DNA from: an uncultured Eubacteriales bacterium
GTDB lineage: Bacteria > Bacillota > Clostridia > Christensenellales > UBA1242
NCBI GenBank assembly: GCA_902496015.1
Contig: CABUZJ010000008.1
Span: 1 to 41,181 of the forward strand
Length of the DNA stretch: 41,181 nt
Direction: 5' to 3'
Positions 1-8,430 of this stretch are shown here, piece by piece. Within the stretch, counting starts at the first letter, position 1. Every line of letters begins with the position of its first letter. The notes beneath the pieces were generated by a model. It had not been told where the DNA came from and ran no database searches. It worked only from the letters and a program-made list of their open reading frames with translations. A program made the position numbers and the translations under genes.

Positions 1-7
1 AAACCCT

Positions 8-60
8 AGGTTTTGGCTATATTCCCACATATTCTTGGCTAATATGTTGAAACCTTTTTG
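8..60 (+). terminator. Possible terminator of a gene left of the window
   Basis: Nested inverted repeat: outer arms AGGTTT (8-13) and AAACCT (50-55), inner arms ACATATT (27-33) and AATATGT (41-47), followed by TTTTT. It would end a plus-strand transcript entering from the left, but no gene is visible to confirm this. Confidence 0.4.
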
Positions 61-182
61 ATTTAGTTCTTTTTTAGCTTTTTATTTTTTATAGTTGTCT
101 TTTATATGTATTCATCTTGTTTTTTCTTTACATAAGGAAATTTATATAATGTTAAAGAACTAAATTTTCTATTTCAATTTAT

Positions 183-199
183 TGCTTAAATATTAAGCA
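183..199 (-). terminator. Weak hairpin after the signal peptidase gene
   Basis: TGCTTAA (183-189) pairs with TTAAGCA (193-199), just downstream of the minus-strand signal peptidase stop. The following T-tract is poor, so termination here is only possible. Confidence 0.3.
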
Positions 200-209
200 G
201 GTAATAATT

Positions 210-1235
210 TTATTTATTGTTTTCTTTTTCCATTTCGGCAAGTTTCTTGCGCAATTCTTCAAGTTCGTTAGTTGCGTTATCTGCTGTTGCCCTTTGGGCT
301 TTCATTTCTGCATTTCTTCTAACAAATTCATAAACCACAAATGCTATAAGTGGAAGGCCAATGCAAACAATTAAGCCCCAAATGCTTTGCATCCAATATA
401 TAAAGCTACCCATTCCAGCTATTCTACTTGAATATTTACCTTCAACTTGATTAAAGTAAACACGTTCAGTATCTGGAGTAATAATCTTTTCACCTTGTTC
501 GTTCAGCCTAGGAGTTCCATCTTCATTCCTAGCATAGTTGTTTATACCATAGGTTTGGAAATAAGTAACATCATCTTCATCTGTTAAAATTGATAAAATT
601 TTGTGTGTAACTATTCCGCCACCTTGTTCACGAAATGTAATAACATCTCCCACTTTTAAAGTTTCAGGGTCAACTATTTTAGAAAAAATTAAGTCGCCCG
701 ATTTAATGTCTGGATACATAGAGTCTGTTAAAACAATAAGCGGTTTATAGCCAAAAATGCTTGGAATATCATTTGGCTTAAATGCTGATTTAAAAATTAA
801 AACAACATTTACAAGAAGAATAGGAAGCATTATAACACATAAAACAATACTAATACAAAGTGTAGCAATTTCCCAACCAGTTTTCTTTCTTTTAGTTGGA
901 GCAGAGCTAACCTCGCCATCTACCTTTATTGTGTTACTTTCGGCTTCTATATTTTCTTCTTTTATTTCATTTTTTGATGATAAATCTTTGTTAATTTCAG
1001 CAACTACAGATGCATTTTCATCTTCTTTTTTATTTACTTCTAAATCAACTGATGAAACGGTTTCTGCTTTATCATTTTTAACATCAATTTCTATATCTGT
1101 TTTAACACTTGCAGAATCTGTTTTTTTGGCAGTTGTGGCAACAGATTTTTGCTTTGGTTTACTTTCATTTTCTGCCTTTGATTGAGAAGAATCGGATTTG
1201 TCTTTCGAAATATTCTCTAATTTTTGTTCTGCCAT
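210..1235 (-). CDS. Signal peptidase I, ER/SipW-type (S26B)
   Basis: Membrane-bound leader peptidase that cleaves signal peptides of secreted proteins. The 341-residue product has a signature around Ser172 (DSMYPDIKSGD) and a histidine at 211 (VTHKI) in the place where E. coli-type enzymes carry lysine. That Ser/His arrangement defines the SipW/eukaryotic-like subgroup. Membrane segments lie at about 122-148 and 281-305. Two parts are unusual. The first ~115 residues form a hydrophilic Lys/Glu/Ser-rich low-complexity tail that should lie in the cytoplasm, and residues ~306-341 form a charged, coiled-coil-like tail. The family core is about 180 residues, so nearly half of this protein is extra. 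An AAAGGAG site precedes the start. SipW enzymes often serve dedicated substrates, but no obvious substrate gene is adjacent; the neighbouring DUF11 protein lacks a signal peptide. Confidence 0.9.
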   Translation of the reverse strand: MAEQKLENISKDKSDSSQSKAENESKPKQKSVATTAKKTDSASVKTDIEIDVKNDKAETVSSVDLEVNKKEDENASVVAEINKDLSSKNEIKEENIEAESNTIKVDGEVSSAPTKRKKTGWEIATLCISIVLCVIMLPILLVNVVLIFKSAFKPNDIPSIFGYKPLIVLTDSMYPDIKSGDLIFSKIVDPETLKVGDVITFREQGGGIVTHKILSILTDEDDVTYFQTYGINNYARNEDGTPRLNEQGEKIITPDTERVYFNQVEGKYSSRIAGMGSFIYWMQSIWGLIVCIGLPLIAFVVYEFVRRNAEMKAQRATADNATNELEELRKKLAEMEKENNK

Positions 1236-1544
1236 GTTGTCTCCTTTTATATATTTTTTTGCAAAAATTGCAACTATTATGCTTAATAGAATAAATTGTT
1301 TAATTTAGATAAAATAATTTCAAATGTTTTTTTAATATAATTTAAAAATGTAAAATTTTCGTATTTAATTTACTTAATTCTACACAATTAGATATTATCA
1401 CATTGAAAATAATCTTGACAAATATTTTAACAAGTTTTTTTAATTTTTATAAAATTTTTTTAAAATTTAATTAAATTTTATAATAATAAAAATCCGCCCT
1501 ATATAGGCGGATGATAATTACTTTTCTTACTACTCTAACTATAA
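1236..1544. other. AT-rich intergenic region
   Basis: About 310 bp of very AT-rich DNA between the signal peptidase start and the DUF11 stop. Apart from the terminator at 1492-1512 and promoter-like AT runs for the signal peptidase gene, I see nothing in it. Confidence 0.6.
1492..1512 (-). terminator. Terminator of the DUF11 gene
   Basis: Perfect hairpin ATCCGCC (1492-1498) / GGCGGAT (1506-1512) with a 7-nt loop. On the minus strand it is followed by TTTTTATTATTAT, about 30 bp after the stop codon. Confidence 0.85.
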
Positions 1545-2417
1545 TTAAATATGACCATGTATTCTAATTCTTGTTGTATTATCTACTCCTGGTGCAAGAG
1601 ATGGAACTAAAATTCTTGTACCAGTTGCATTAGGCAATGTTAAATAGTTTGCAGCACTTAAAGTATATTCATCTGGAGAAAATGTGTAAAAATCTCCATT
1701 ATTTTCCATACGAATACTCATTAACTTAAATTCTTCTGGAAGAGAATCTGAAACAATAACATTTGTGGCATCTACATTCCCAGTATTAGTCAATGTTATT
1801 ATGTAATCTAACTCATCTTCACAACAAACATTATCATTACTAACTGCCTTTGTAATTAAAACTTCGGCATATTCGCATTTTGGTAATGTGTGAGACACTA
1901 TTTTTGTTACACAATATGAAGCCTTATTCCCATTTATGCTTTCGCATGGATTACAAGGACATGCCGTAATAGTGGCGGTGTTTTTAATTTCGTCCACTTC
2001 AGAAGATATATTTTGATTAATATCAACGCTATATTGTAATACTAATTCGCTATTTTTATTAAGGTTATTTGAAATAACGAATGTTAATGGTGTTAAGTCA
2101 GTTGGTGTTATGCTGGTCATTGAACCATTAATCATTAAAACACCACTTCCGGTAACGAATGTTGCATAATCTTCACTACAAAAATCATCATTTATAGTAA
2201 ACCTACCTAAACACCCACAACCATCATTAACAATATGAATAGAATAAGTTACACGGTCACCAGCCTTAAAACAATCTACATTTGCTGTTTTTTCAGCTGA
2301 AAAATCATAAGATTCTTTCACATTAGAGGTTACAATATTAGAATAATTAGTTCTAGTTTCTGTTGAACCATTAAACGAGAAAGAAACTTGTGCTTGATTT
2401 GTCAATGTTTTTGACAT
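1545..2417 (-). CDS. Cysteine-rich DUF11 repeat-domain protein
   Basis: A 290-residue protein with at least one clear DUF11 (conserved repeat) domain near residues 190-285. It carries the typical phrases 'ITKAVSNDNV', 'DYIITLTNTGNVDATNV' and 'VSDSLPEEF'. A more diverged copy lies at about 35-150 ('YSIHIVNDGCG'). DUF11 domains are immunoglobulin-like modules, usually tandem in large secreted cell-surface proteins. This one is short and has no visible signal peptide, membrane segment or LPXTG motif. It is rich in paired cysteines (CGC, CPCNPC, CC) unlike its neighbours. The start has an AAGGAGG site, and the leader contains a hairpin (GAGATTA/TAATCTC, about 2440-2463). It is transcribed alone between two terminators. 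Location in the cell and role are unknown; stand-alone DUF11 proteins are found in clostridia and bacilli, some linked with spores, which is only an analogy here. Confidence 0.75.
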   Translation of the reverse strand: MSKTLTNQAQVSFSFNGSTETRTNYSNIVTSNVKESYDFSAEKTANVDCFKAGDRVTYSIHIVNDGCGCLGRFTINDDFCSEDYATFVTGSGVLMINGSMTSITPTDLTPLTFVISNNLNKNSELVLQYSVDINQNISSEVDEIKNTATITACPCNPCESINGNKASYCVTKIVSHTLPKCEYAEVLITKAVSNDNVCCEDELDYIITLTNTGNVDATNVIVSDSLPEEFKLMSIRMENNGDFYTFSPDEYTLSAANYLTLPNATGTRILVPSLAPGVDNTTRIRIHGHI

Positions 2418-2503
2418 TTTATTTCCCTCCTTTGTAATTGAGATTAATCAGTTGTTAATCTCTATTGCATTATATGTAATAAAAACTTTTAATGATATAA
2501 AAA

Positions 2504-2525
2504 ACTCATGGTTTATTCCATGAGT
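2504..2525 (-). terminator. Terminator of the flavin oxidoreductase gene
   Basis: Perfect hairpin ACTCATGG (2504-2511) / CCATGAGT (2518-2525), read on the minus strand and followed by TTTTTTATAT. It lies 28 bp after the stop. Confidence 0.9.
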
Positions 2526-2552
2526 CTTTAATTGTAAATCAATCAAAATAAA

Positions 2553-4601
2553 TTATATTTTAGTCGCAACATCCCAAGCACGCCATATAACCGTTCTTAA
2601 ATTACCAACAGCCAAAGCATCACCCACAATATGCACATGTTTGCCTTCTTTTGCAAGTGGTGCTGGATTATAACCAATTGAAACAATCACATCGTCTGCT
2701 TTAACTTCATGTTGCCCTTTATCTGTTTTAAATTTTACAGTGTTATCTGTTATTTCTTCAACCATCGAATTTAAATAAACAGGAACATTGTTAGTTTTAA
2801 AGAAATCTCTTAAATAAGATGAATTGGCAAGACAAAGCCCATCAACACACATAAGATCTTGTTTTGCTTCTATTATAACTGGTTTTTTACCATGATTATA
2901 TAAATCGTAGGCAATTTCACAGCCAGTAAGTCCGCCACCAATTACAACAACATTTTGACCAACTTCTTTACCAATTAAATAGTCTATTGCATCAATAGCT
3001 CTTTCTGCTCCTTGTAAATTTAGTTTTTTCGCAGTTGACCCTGTTGCAATAATAATTTCATCAGCATTAAGTGAATTTATATCAGTTACATTTGTGTTAT
3101 ATTTAACTTCAATATTAAGTTTTTTAATTTGATTACGGAACCAATCAATAAGCAATTTATCATTTTCTTTAAAATCTGGTGCAGCGGCAGGAATGAACAC
3201 ACCACCTAGTTTGTCAGTTTTCTCATAAATTGTAACTTTATGCCCACGAAGTGTTGCTATTCTTGCTACTTCCATGCCCCCAATACCGCCTCCAATAACT
3301 GCCACTTTCTTAACTTTTTTAGCAGGCTTATAGTCATATTTTCCGCCGTCCATAGTCATTGGGTTTAATGCACAGCGAGACATGTGCATCGTATCTTTCA
3401 TTGCACAACTATTAGCCACACCTTCATAATGACTCATTGGCAAACATGCATTATGGCAACATATACAAGGCATAATATCTTGCATTCTATCTTCTTTTAT
3501 TTTAGTTACCCATTCAGCATCAACTAAAAATTGTCTTGCAACTCCCATTGCATCAATTTCACCTAAACTTATTGCTTTTGCTGCAACTTGTGGTTCCATT
3601 CTGCCCGCACAAACAACAGGAATGTCAACAAACTTTTTAATATGGCTAACTTCTTCAAGGTTACAGTTTTTAGGCATATACATTGGTGGATGTGCCCAAT
3701 ACCATGCGTCATAAGTTCCATTATCAGCATCAAACATATCGTATCCTGCATCTTGCAAATATTTAGCAGCCTTTTCACTTTCTTGCATATTACGGCCAAT
3801 TTCATTAAACTCCTCGCCTGGAAGCGCACCATAACCGAATCCCTTAGTTTTGCTAACAACTGAATATCTTAAAGAAACTGGATAATCTTCTCCACATTCT
3901 CTTTTAATAGCCTTTACAATTTGAACAGGGAAACGATATCTATTTTCAAAACTACCGCCATATTCATCAGTCCTATGGTTAGTATATTCTGTTGTAAACT
4001 GGTCTAATAAATAACCTTCATGCACGGCATGCACTTCAACCCCATCAACTCCTGCCTCTTTACACATTTTTGCTGTTAGTGCAAAAGCGTCAACCATATC
4101 TTCAATTTCTTTCTTAGTGATTGCTCTGCAAGTAACATCTTCTTTCCATCTGCATGGTAATTCGCTAGGAGAAGCAAGCAATCTTGAAATATCAAATATT
4201 GGTTTTATTAAAGCCCCTAAAAACTTATTTTTTGCCACAGGCACCATCATATTAGGAAGTGAAAACGACCTTCCAAAACCAGCAGTTAACTGCACGAAAA
4301 GTTTAGCACCTGTTTTATGAAATTCATCCATATATTTTTTTAATTTTTTAAACGCACCTTTTGCTTTATAAAGCCAAGCATTTCCCATTAAGTTGCGAAT
4401 TGGAGCAATACCAGTTATAAGAAGCCCTACATTGTTTTTAGCAATATTTAAAAAGAAATCTGCCGCATCTTTATCAAAATGATGTGGCTCCATCCACCCA
4501 AAAAGTGAAGTACCACCCATTGGACAAAGCACAACTCTATTTTTAATTTCAACTTTGCCAATTTTCCAAGGGGTGAAAAGAGGTTCAAATTGTTTATCCA
4601 T
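2553..4601 (-). CDS. NADH:flavin oxidoreductase, FadH/enoate reductase family
   Basis: A 682-residue three-domain redox enzyme. Residues 1-370 form the FMN-binding Old Yellow Enzyme TIM barrel, with the HEGYLLDQF signature near 194 and the DEYGG motif near 212. A [4Fe-4S] site uses Cys379, Cys382, Cys386 and Cys410. Residues ~430-682 form an FAD/NAD(P)H unit with two dinucleotide motifs (VIGGGIGG near 435, VIGGGLTG near 555). The family passes electrons from NAD(P)H via FAD and the cluster to FMN, reducing C=C bonds of 2,4-dienoyl-CoA, enoates or bile-acid intermediates (BaiCD/BaiH belong here). The insertion between the third and fourth cysteines (about 23 residues) is longer than in E. coli FadH as I remember it. 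The substrate cannot be read from the sequence, and no bai or beta-oxidation genes lie nearby. It is a single-gene unit with its own terminator. Confidence 0.88.
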   Translation of the reverse strand: MDKQFEPLFTPWKIGKVEIKNRVVLCPMGGTSLFGWMEPHHFDKDAADFFLNIAKNNVGLLITGIAPIRNLMGNAWLYKAKGAFKKLKKYMDEFHKTGAKLFVQLTAGFGRSFSLPNMMVPVAKNKFLGALIKPIFDISRLLASPSELPCRWKEDVTCRAITKKEIEDMVDAFALTAKMCKEAGVDGVEVHAVHEGYLLDQFTTEYTNHRTDEYGGSFENRYRFPVQIVKAIKRECGEDYPVSLRYSVVSKTKGFGYGALPGEEFNEIGRNMQESEKAAKYLQDAGYDMFDADNGTYDAWYWAHPPMYMPKNCNLEEVSHIKKFVDIPVVCAGRMEPQVAAKAISLGEIDAMGVARQFLVDAEWVTKIKEDRMQDIMPCICCHNACLPMSHYEGVANSCAMKDTMHMSRCALNPMTMDGGKYDYKPAKKVKKVAVIGGGIGGMEVARIATLRGHKVTIYEKTDKLGGVFIPAAAPDFKENDKLLIDWFRNQIKKLNIEVKYNTNVTDINSLNADEIIIATGSTAKKLNLQGAERAIDAIDYLIGKEVGQNVVVIGGGLTGCEIAYDLYNHGKKPVIIEAKQDLMCVDGLCLANSSYLRDFFKTNNVPVYLNSMVEEITDNTVKFKTDKGQHEVKADDVIVSIGYNPAPLAKEGKHVHIVGDALAVGNLRTVIWRAWDVATKI

Positions 4602-4674
4602 AAAATTTTCTCCTAACTAAATAATTATTAATTTAAATTTACAGGTTATAAAGTTTTTTGTCAAATAAAAATAA

Positions 4675-4700
4675 GCATTGATAATATTTATTACCAATGC
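4675..4700 (-). terminator. Terminator of the LemA-DUF2207 operon
   Basis: Twelve-base-pair hairpin arms at 4675-4686 and 4689-4700 with one G-T wobble, followed on the minus strand by TTATTTTTATTTG. It lies about 75 bp beyond the DUF2207 stop. Confidence 0.75.
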
Positions 4701-4777
4701 AAAGATTCTATTTATTATTAGTTTTATTAATCAAATTAAAAAAATATATTAATTTTTAATGCATTTTAGCGAATATT

Positions 4778-6772
4778 TTATCGTGCACCAATAGATGTGC
4801 CACCGCCACCACCGCCAGAAAATCCTCCTCCAGAGAATCCTCCTCCGCTTCTACCAATTCGGCCAATACTTCTGCCCACAGCCCTAAAATTTCTTGAACT
4901 TGCCTGAACAGCCTGAGCAAACACAGAGTTATTAACTGTCATATTCAAGTTATTTATAATGCTAGATATTACTATAACATCAAACAAATTAATATTTACA
5001 GAACTTTCTATCCACATAGGTGCAGAAATTTTAATATCTTTAAATTTATTCATCCACACTTCACTCACATCTAAAACATAAGCATAAGGAAGAATATCAA
5101 AATAATAATTAGGATTATCTTTTACAAGCATTTCAAGCCTATCTTTTTCAGCAAGATTAATATAATTTTTAAGCCCTAAAACGCTTCCTCTAATTTTTGC
5201 AGCATTTTCACTATATTTCGGCTTAAAAACAAAAATTATAGGTAACACTGCAATAATATTTGCAATAGCCATTAAGTAATAATTATCTAACAAATGAAGA
5301 GATATAGAGTTCACAAATATGCTACACAAAGATGTAGCTAATACTCCAATTATTGCAACCCATAATTTATTATATTTTTGTGCTAACACAAAACTTAAAA
5401 AACCAACCAAAGCAGTGAAAAGTGTAAGATAAGTGAAACTTCCTAAAAATCCAATTCTTATAAAACTTGCCAAAAACATAAAACAAACATTTAAAATAAG
5501 CGGTATTATTATTAAGTTATTCGCTATTGCTAGGCCTTTTTTGCTTTTAGGTTCAAACATTCTTTCACCATGATTTGTTGCAACACTTAACTGTAAACTA
5601 TTAAATGCACCATAAAACGCAGAATTATTAAGGGCGTCTATTGAAATAATTTCACCTGAAGAAAACATTGTGTTAAATAATCGCTTAATATTATTATCTT
5701 CATTTTCTGGTAAATCTTTTACTTTTTTCAATGTCAATGGTTCATGTTTTTCATCTTCACTGGTTGTTACTGATATATATCCTTTATTTGCAAGATAAAT
5801 TATTAATGCTCCTGCACTTTTATTAGATACCTTATGTTTATAATAAAATTCTGCAACATCAGGGCTAACTCCCTCTGGGGCATTAAATTCCACAGGGCTA
5901 ACCACTTCACCAACTTGCTTATTTTTGAATTTTAAAATTATAATAACCACACTTAATGCCACAGATATAATTAATCCCAAAATTGGCAATATAATGTTTG
6001 GTGAAGAAACATTTAAATATCCCTTTGGCAATAGTTGCCTTATGGTTAAAGATTCATAAGCATTTAAACTAAATGGATTATTACTAACTATTGTATTGCC
6101 ATTTTGAATAGAAAAATCTGTAAATTCTGTTGTTGAACCTGCTTTTTCATAATAAATTGCTGGTGCATAGTTATCAAAATCAATAGTCTTTGGGAAAGTT
6201 ATTTTAAACATAATGTTATATATTGGCATAGCTGTGTTATAATCTGCAAAATTATAATAGATTTCATCATAAAGATTAGTGCCACTATTTGACATATCAT
6301 ATTTAAAATTAATTGTATACGCTTTTGTATCTCCGTTATAATAATAGCCACTAGGATTTTTTACACCAAATGTAACATAACCGCTAGACTCGTCATGATA
6401 AAATTTTAGTTCTTCATTTCCCTTTTGACCTAAATCTAAGGAATAGTCATAAATTTTAGCTAAATATTTTGTTTGTGTTACCTTCCCTGGCTCATCTTCT
6501 CTATAAATTGTGCCGATATATGGCACATAAAACAAAATCTCAGATAATCCACTTTGTAAAAAAGTAATCTCTACCGTTTGGCTAACAGATAACACCCCAT
6601 CTTCACCAACAACAATATCATAATAAGATTTATTAATTCTTATTGGATGATTTGGGTTATAATCTGCCCAAGTAAAGTTTTTTACTTTACCAGTAAACAA
6701 AAATGGGCTAGCAATTAAAACTAACCCTAAAAATATAACAGCAATTAAACTAAATATTTTTTTATTTTTCAT
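4778..6772 (-). CDS. DUF2207 predicted membrane protein
   Basis: A 664-residue membrane protein. An N-terminal hydrophobic segment (about 7-27) acts as signal or anchor. A beta-rich extracellular DUF2207 domain follows (about 40-250), then a transmembrane helix near 262-282. Next is a cytoplasmic part with a winged-helix-like stretch ('SNKSAGALIIYLANKGYISV'), and several more helices between about 415 and 525. The C-terminus is a glycine-rich tail of GGGFSGGG repeats, typical of this family. DUF2207 proteins are widespread in Firmicutes, and their biochemical role is not established. The gene is 2 bp downstream of lemA, a pairing seen again and again, so the two probably act together at the envelope. 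No catalytic residues are evident. Confidence 0.88.
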   Translation of the reverse strand: MKNKKIFSLIAVIFLGLVLIASPFLFTGKVKNFTWADYNPNHPIRINKSYYDIVVGEDGVLSVSQTVEITFLQSGLSEILFYVPYIGTIYREDEPGKVTQTKYLAKIYDYSLDLGQKGNEELKFYHDESSGYVTFGVKNPSGYYYNGDTKAYTINFKYDMSNSGTNLYDEIYYNFADYNTAMPIYNIMFKITFPKTIDFDNYAPAIYYEKAGSTTEFTDFSIQNGNTIVSNNPFSLNAYESLTIRQLLPKGYLNVSSPNIILPILGLIISVALSVVIIILKFKNKQVGEVVSPVEFNAPEGVSPDVAEFYYKHKVSNKSAGALIIYLANKGYISVTTSEDEKHEPLTLKKVKDLPENEDNNIKRLFNTMFSSGEIISIDALNNSAFYGAFNSLQLSVATNHGERMFEPKSKKGLAIANNLIIIPLILNVCFMFLASFIRIGFLGSFTYLTLFTALVGFLSFVLAQKYNKLWVAIIGVLATSLCSIFVNSISLHLLDNYYLMAIANIIAVLPIIFVFKPKYSENAAKIRGSVLGLKNYINLAEKDRLEMLVKDNPNYYFDILPYAYVLDVSEVWMNKFKDIKISAPMWIESSVNINLFDVIVISSIINNLNMTVNNSVFAQAVQASSRNFRAVGRSIGRIGRSGGGFSGGGFSGGGGGGTSIGAR

Positions 6773-6774
6773 AA

Positions 6775-7353
6775 TTAAAACGACACCTTAACCGCCTTTC
6801 TTTCTTCCACATCATCAATTTCAAATAAAGGTGCTTTTTCAAATTTTTTCCATTTTGCAATAATGCTACTTGGAAAAACTTCACGCTTAGTATTATAGGT
6901 TTTAACGCAAGCATTGTAATACTTTCTACTACTTGCAATTTCTGCCTCTAAGGTTTTAAGTTGATTTTGCAAATCAATAAAATTTGCATTTGCCTTTAAA
7001 TCAGGATATTGTTCAGCAACTACCATCAAGTTTCTAATTGAACCCACAAAATCTTTTTCTGCTTGTGCTTTTTCTTCAGTTCCTGTTGCATTTTTTGCCA
7101 TATTCCTTGCAGAAATAACAGCATCTAAAGTTTCTTTTTCATGCTTTGCATAACCTTTAACTGTTTCAACTAAATTTGGAACAAGGTCATATCTTTTCTT
7201 CATGTAAACATCCATTGTTGAAAAGGCTTCTTCATTATTATTTCTTAATCTAATAAAAGTGTTGTAAGTGCTAATTATCCAAGATATACCAGCAATTATT
7301 AAAATAACCAAAAGAACCCCTATTCCAATTCCAATCCAGCCACCAATAGACAT
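6775..7353 (-). CDS. lemA: LemA family protein
   Basis: A 192-residue LemA protein: one N-terminal transmembrane helix (about 7-29, with a glycine-rich GGWIGIGIG start), then a mostly helical domain. Family signatures include 'YNTFIRLRNNNEEAFSTMDVYMKKRYDLVPNL' read in overlapping parts, 'ETVKGYAKHE' and the C-terminal 'FPSSIIAKW'. LemA proteins sit in the membrane with the helical bundle outside. Their function is unclear, although they commonly accompany TPM-domain or DUF2207 proteins. The start has a GGAGAATT ribosome site. It is the first gene of a two-gene operon with the DUF2207 gene, 2 bp apart. Confidence 0.92.
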   Translation of the reverse strand: MSIGGWIGIGIGVLLVILIIAGISWIISTYNTFIRLRNNNEEAFSTMDVYMKKRYDLVPNLVETVKGYAKHEKETLDAVISARNMAKNATGTEEKAQAEKDFVGSIRNLMVVAEQYPDLKANANFIDLQNQLKTLEAEIASSRKYYNACVKTYNTKREVFPSSIIAKWKKFEKAPLFEIDDVEERKAVKVSF

Positions 7354-7522
7354 AATTAAATTCTCCTTATTTTATGATATTTTTTTAATTTATAATATGA
7401 TATAAAATAAAATGAAAAATGTAAAGCAAATAATAACAAAAAGCATAATTATTATTAAATCATTTGATTAAAAGACTCAATTAAGTTAAACTATTATAAA
7501 ATATTATTTTAAGGAACTATAA

Positions 7523-8314
7523 ATGGCTAACACAAAAGATAAAATAAAAGATAATGTGCATAGCGACCATAGAAAACGCATGCGAGATAAATTTATTGAA
7601 AATGGTATAGCAGTTTTTGCTGACCATGAAATTATCGAGTTCTTATTATTTTATGCTATTCCACGAAAAGATGTAAATGCACTTGCTCATCAACTTTTAT
7701 CTCACTTTGGTTCTATTAGTGCAGTGTTAGAAGCAAGCATAGAATCTTTAATGCAAATAGAAGGAATTGGGGAAAATACTGCTACTTATATTCATTTTTT
7801 ATTTGAACTATTCAATCGTTATAACAAAGATACTCATATGCGCACAAAACTTTCGTCATCTGCTGTTACTAAGGCTTATTGCAAACGCCTTTATACTGAA
7901 CCAAATGTTGAACAATTTTATGTCATTTGTGTGGGACCATCAAACAAAATAATAAATCAAAGATTAATAAATTCTGGAACAATGACAAAAGTTAATGTTA
8001 ACATAAGGCAAATAACCGATTTTGCACTTAAAAATAAATGTGAAAGAATAATAATAACCCACAATCACACATCTGAAAAATGTATGCCAAGCGATGAAGA
8101 TATATCTTTCACTCGTTCAATAATATGCAGTTGTATGCTAAACGATATTGATGTGCTAGACCACATAGTGGTAAGCCGAACCGACAGTGCAAGTTTTGCA
8201 GAACTAGGCATATTAAACAGCATTAAACAAAGTGCATTTAACACAATGCCACTCCCAGCAAAAGCCAAAAAGTCCGCAATTTTTGACTCTACTGGCTATA
8301 TTGTAAGCAATTAG
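7523..8314 (+). CDS. radC: RadC family JAB-domain protein
   Basis: A 263-residue RadC/UPF0758 protein. Residues ~20-100 form the N-terminal region with a helix-hairpin-helix ('LMQIEGIGENTATYI'). Residues ~115-235 form the JAB/MPN metalloprotease-like domain. The JAMM metal motif is intact as HNHTSEKCMPSDED (HxH, ten residues, D), although the usual proline and glycine of HNHPSG are replaced. The name 'DNA repair protein' is historical: the original radC101 phenotype was later assigned to recG, and the true role of RadC is unsettled. The start ATG has an AAGGAA site. A promoter-like TTGATT-17-TAAACT lies upstream at about 7465-7493. It is transcribed away from lemA and just before lysS, which has its own promoter. 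Confidence 0.9.
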   Translation: MANTKDKIKDNVHSDHRKRMRDKFIENGIAVFADHEIIEFLLFYAIPRKDVNALAHQLLSHFGSISAVLEASIESLMQIEGIGENTATYIHFLFELFNRYNKDTHMRTKLSSSAVTKAYCKRLYTEPNVEQFYVICVGPSNKIINQRLINSGTMTKVNVNIRQITDFALKNKCERIIITHNHTSEKCMPSDEDISFTRSIICSCMLNDIDVLDHIVVSRTDSASFAELGILNSIKQSAFNTMPLPAKAKKSAIFDSTGYIVSN

Positions 8315-8377
8315 ATTAATAATTTAGTATTTTATTTTTTATTACAATTAGAAACCACCAAATTGATGCATCTTACC

Positions 8378-8406
8378 TTGACAAATATGAAAAATGATTA
8401 TATAAT
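8378..8406 (+). promoter_or_regulatory. Sigma-A promoter of lysS
   Basis: TTGACA (8378-8383), a 17-bp spacer and TATAAT (8401-8406): a consensus promoter 25 bp upstream of the start codon, giving a very short leader. There is no room for a T-box. Confidence 0.88.
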
Positions 8407-8430
8407 ATTAAAAATTTTTGGAGATTGAAC

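Noticed and set aside
2553..4601. Assignment as BaiCD or BaiH bile-acid oxidoreductase
   Set aside because: The fold is the same, but no other bai genes are nearby and substrate residues cannot be judged without an alignment.
8425..8430. TTG start for lysS
   Set aside because: Only 1 bp from the ribosome site; ATG 8431 has proper spacing.
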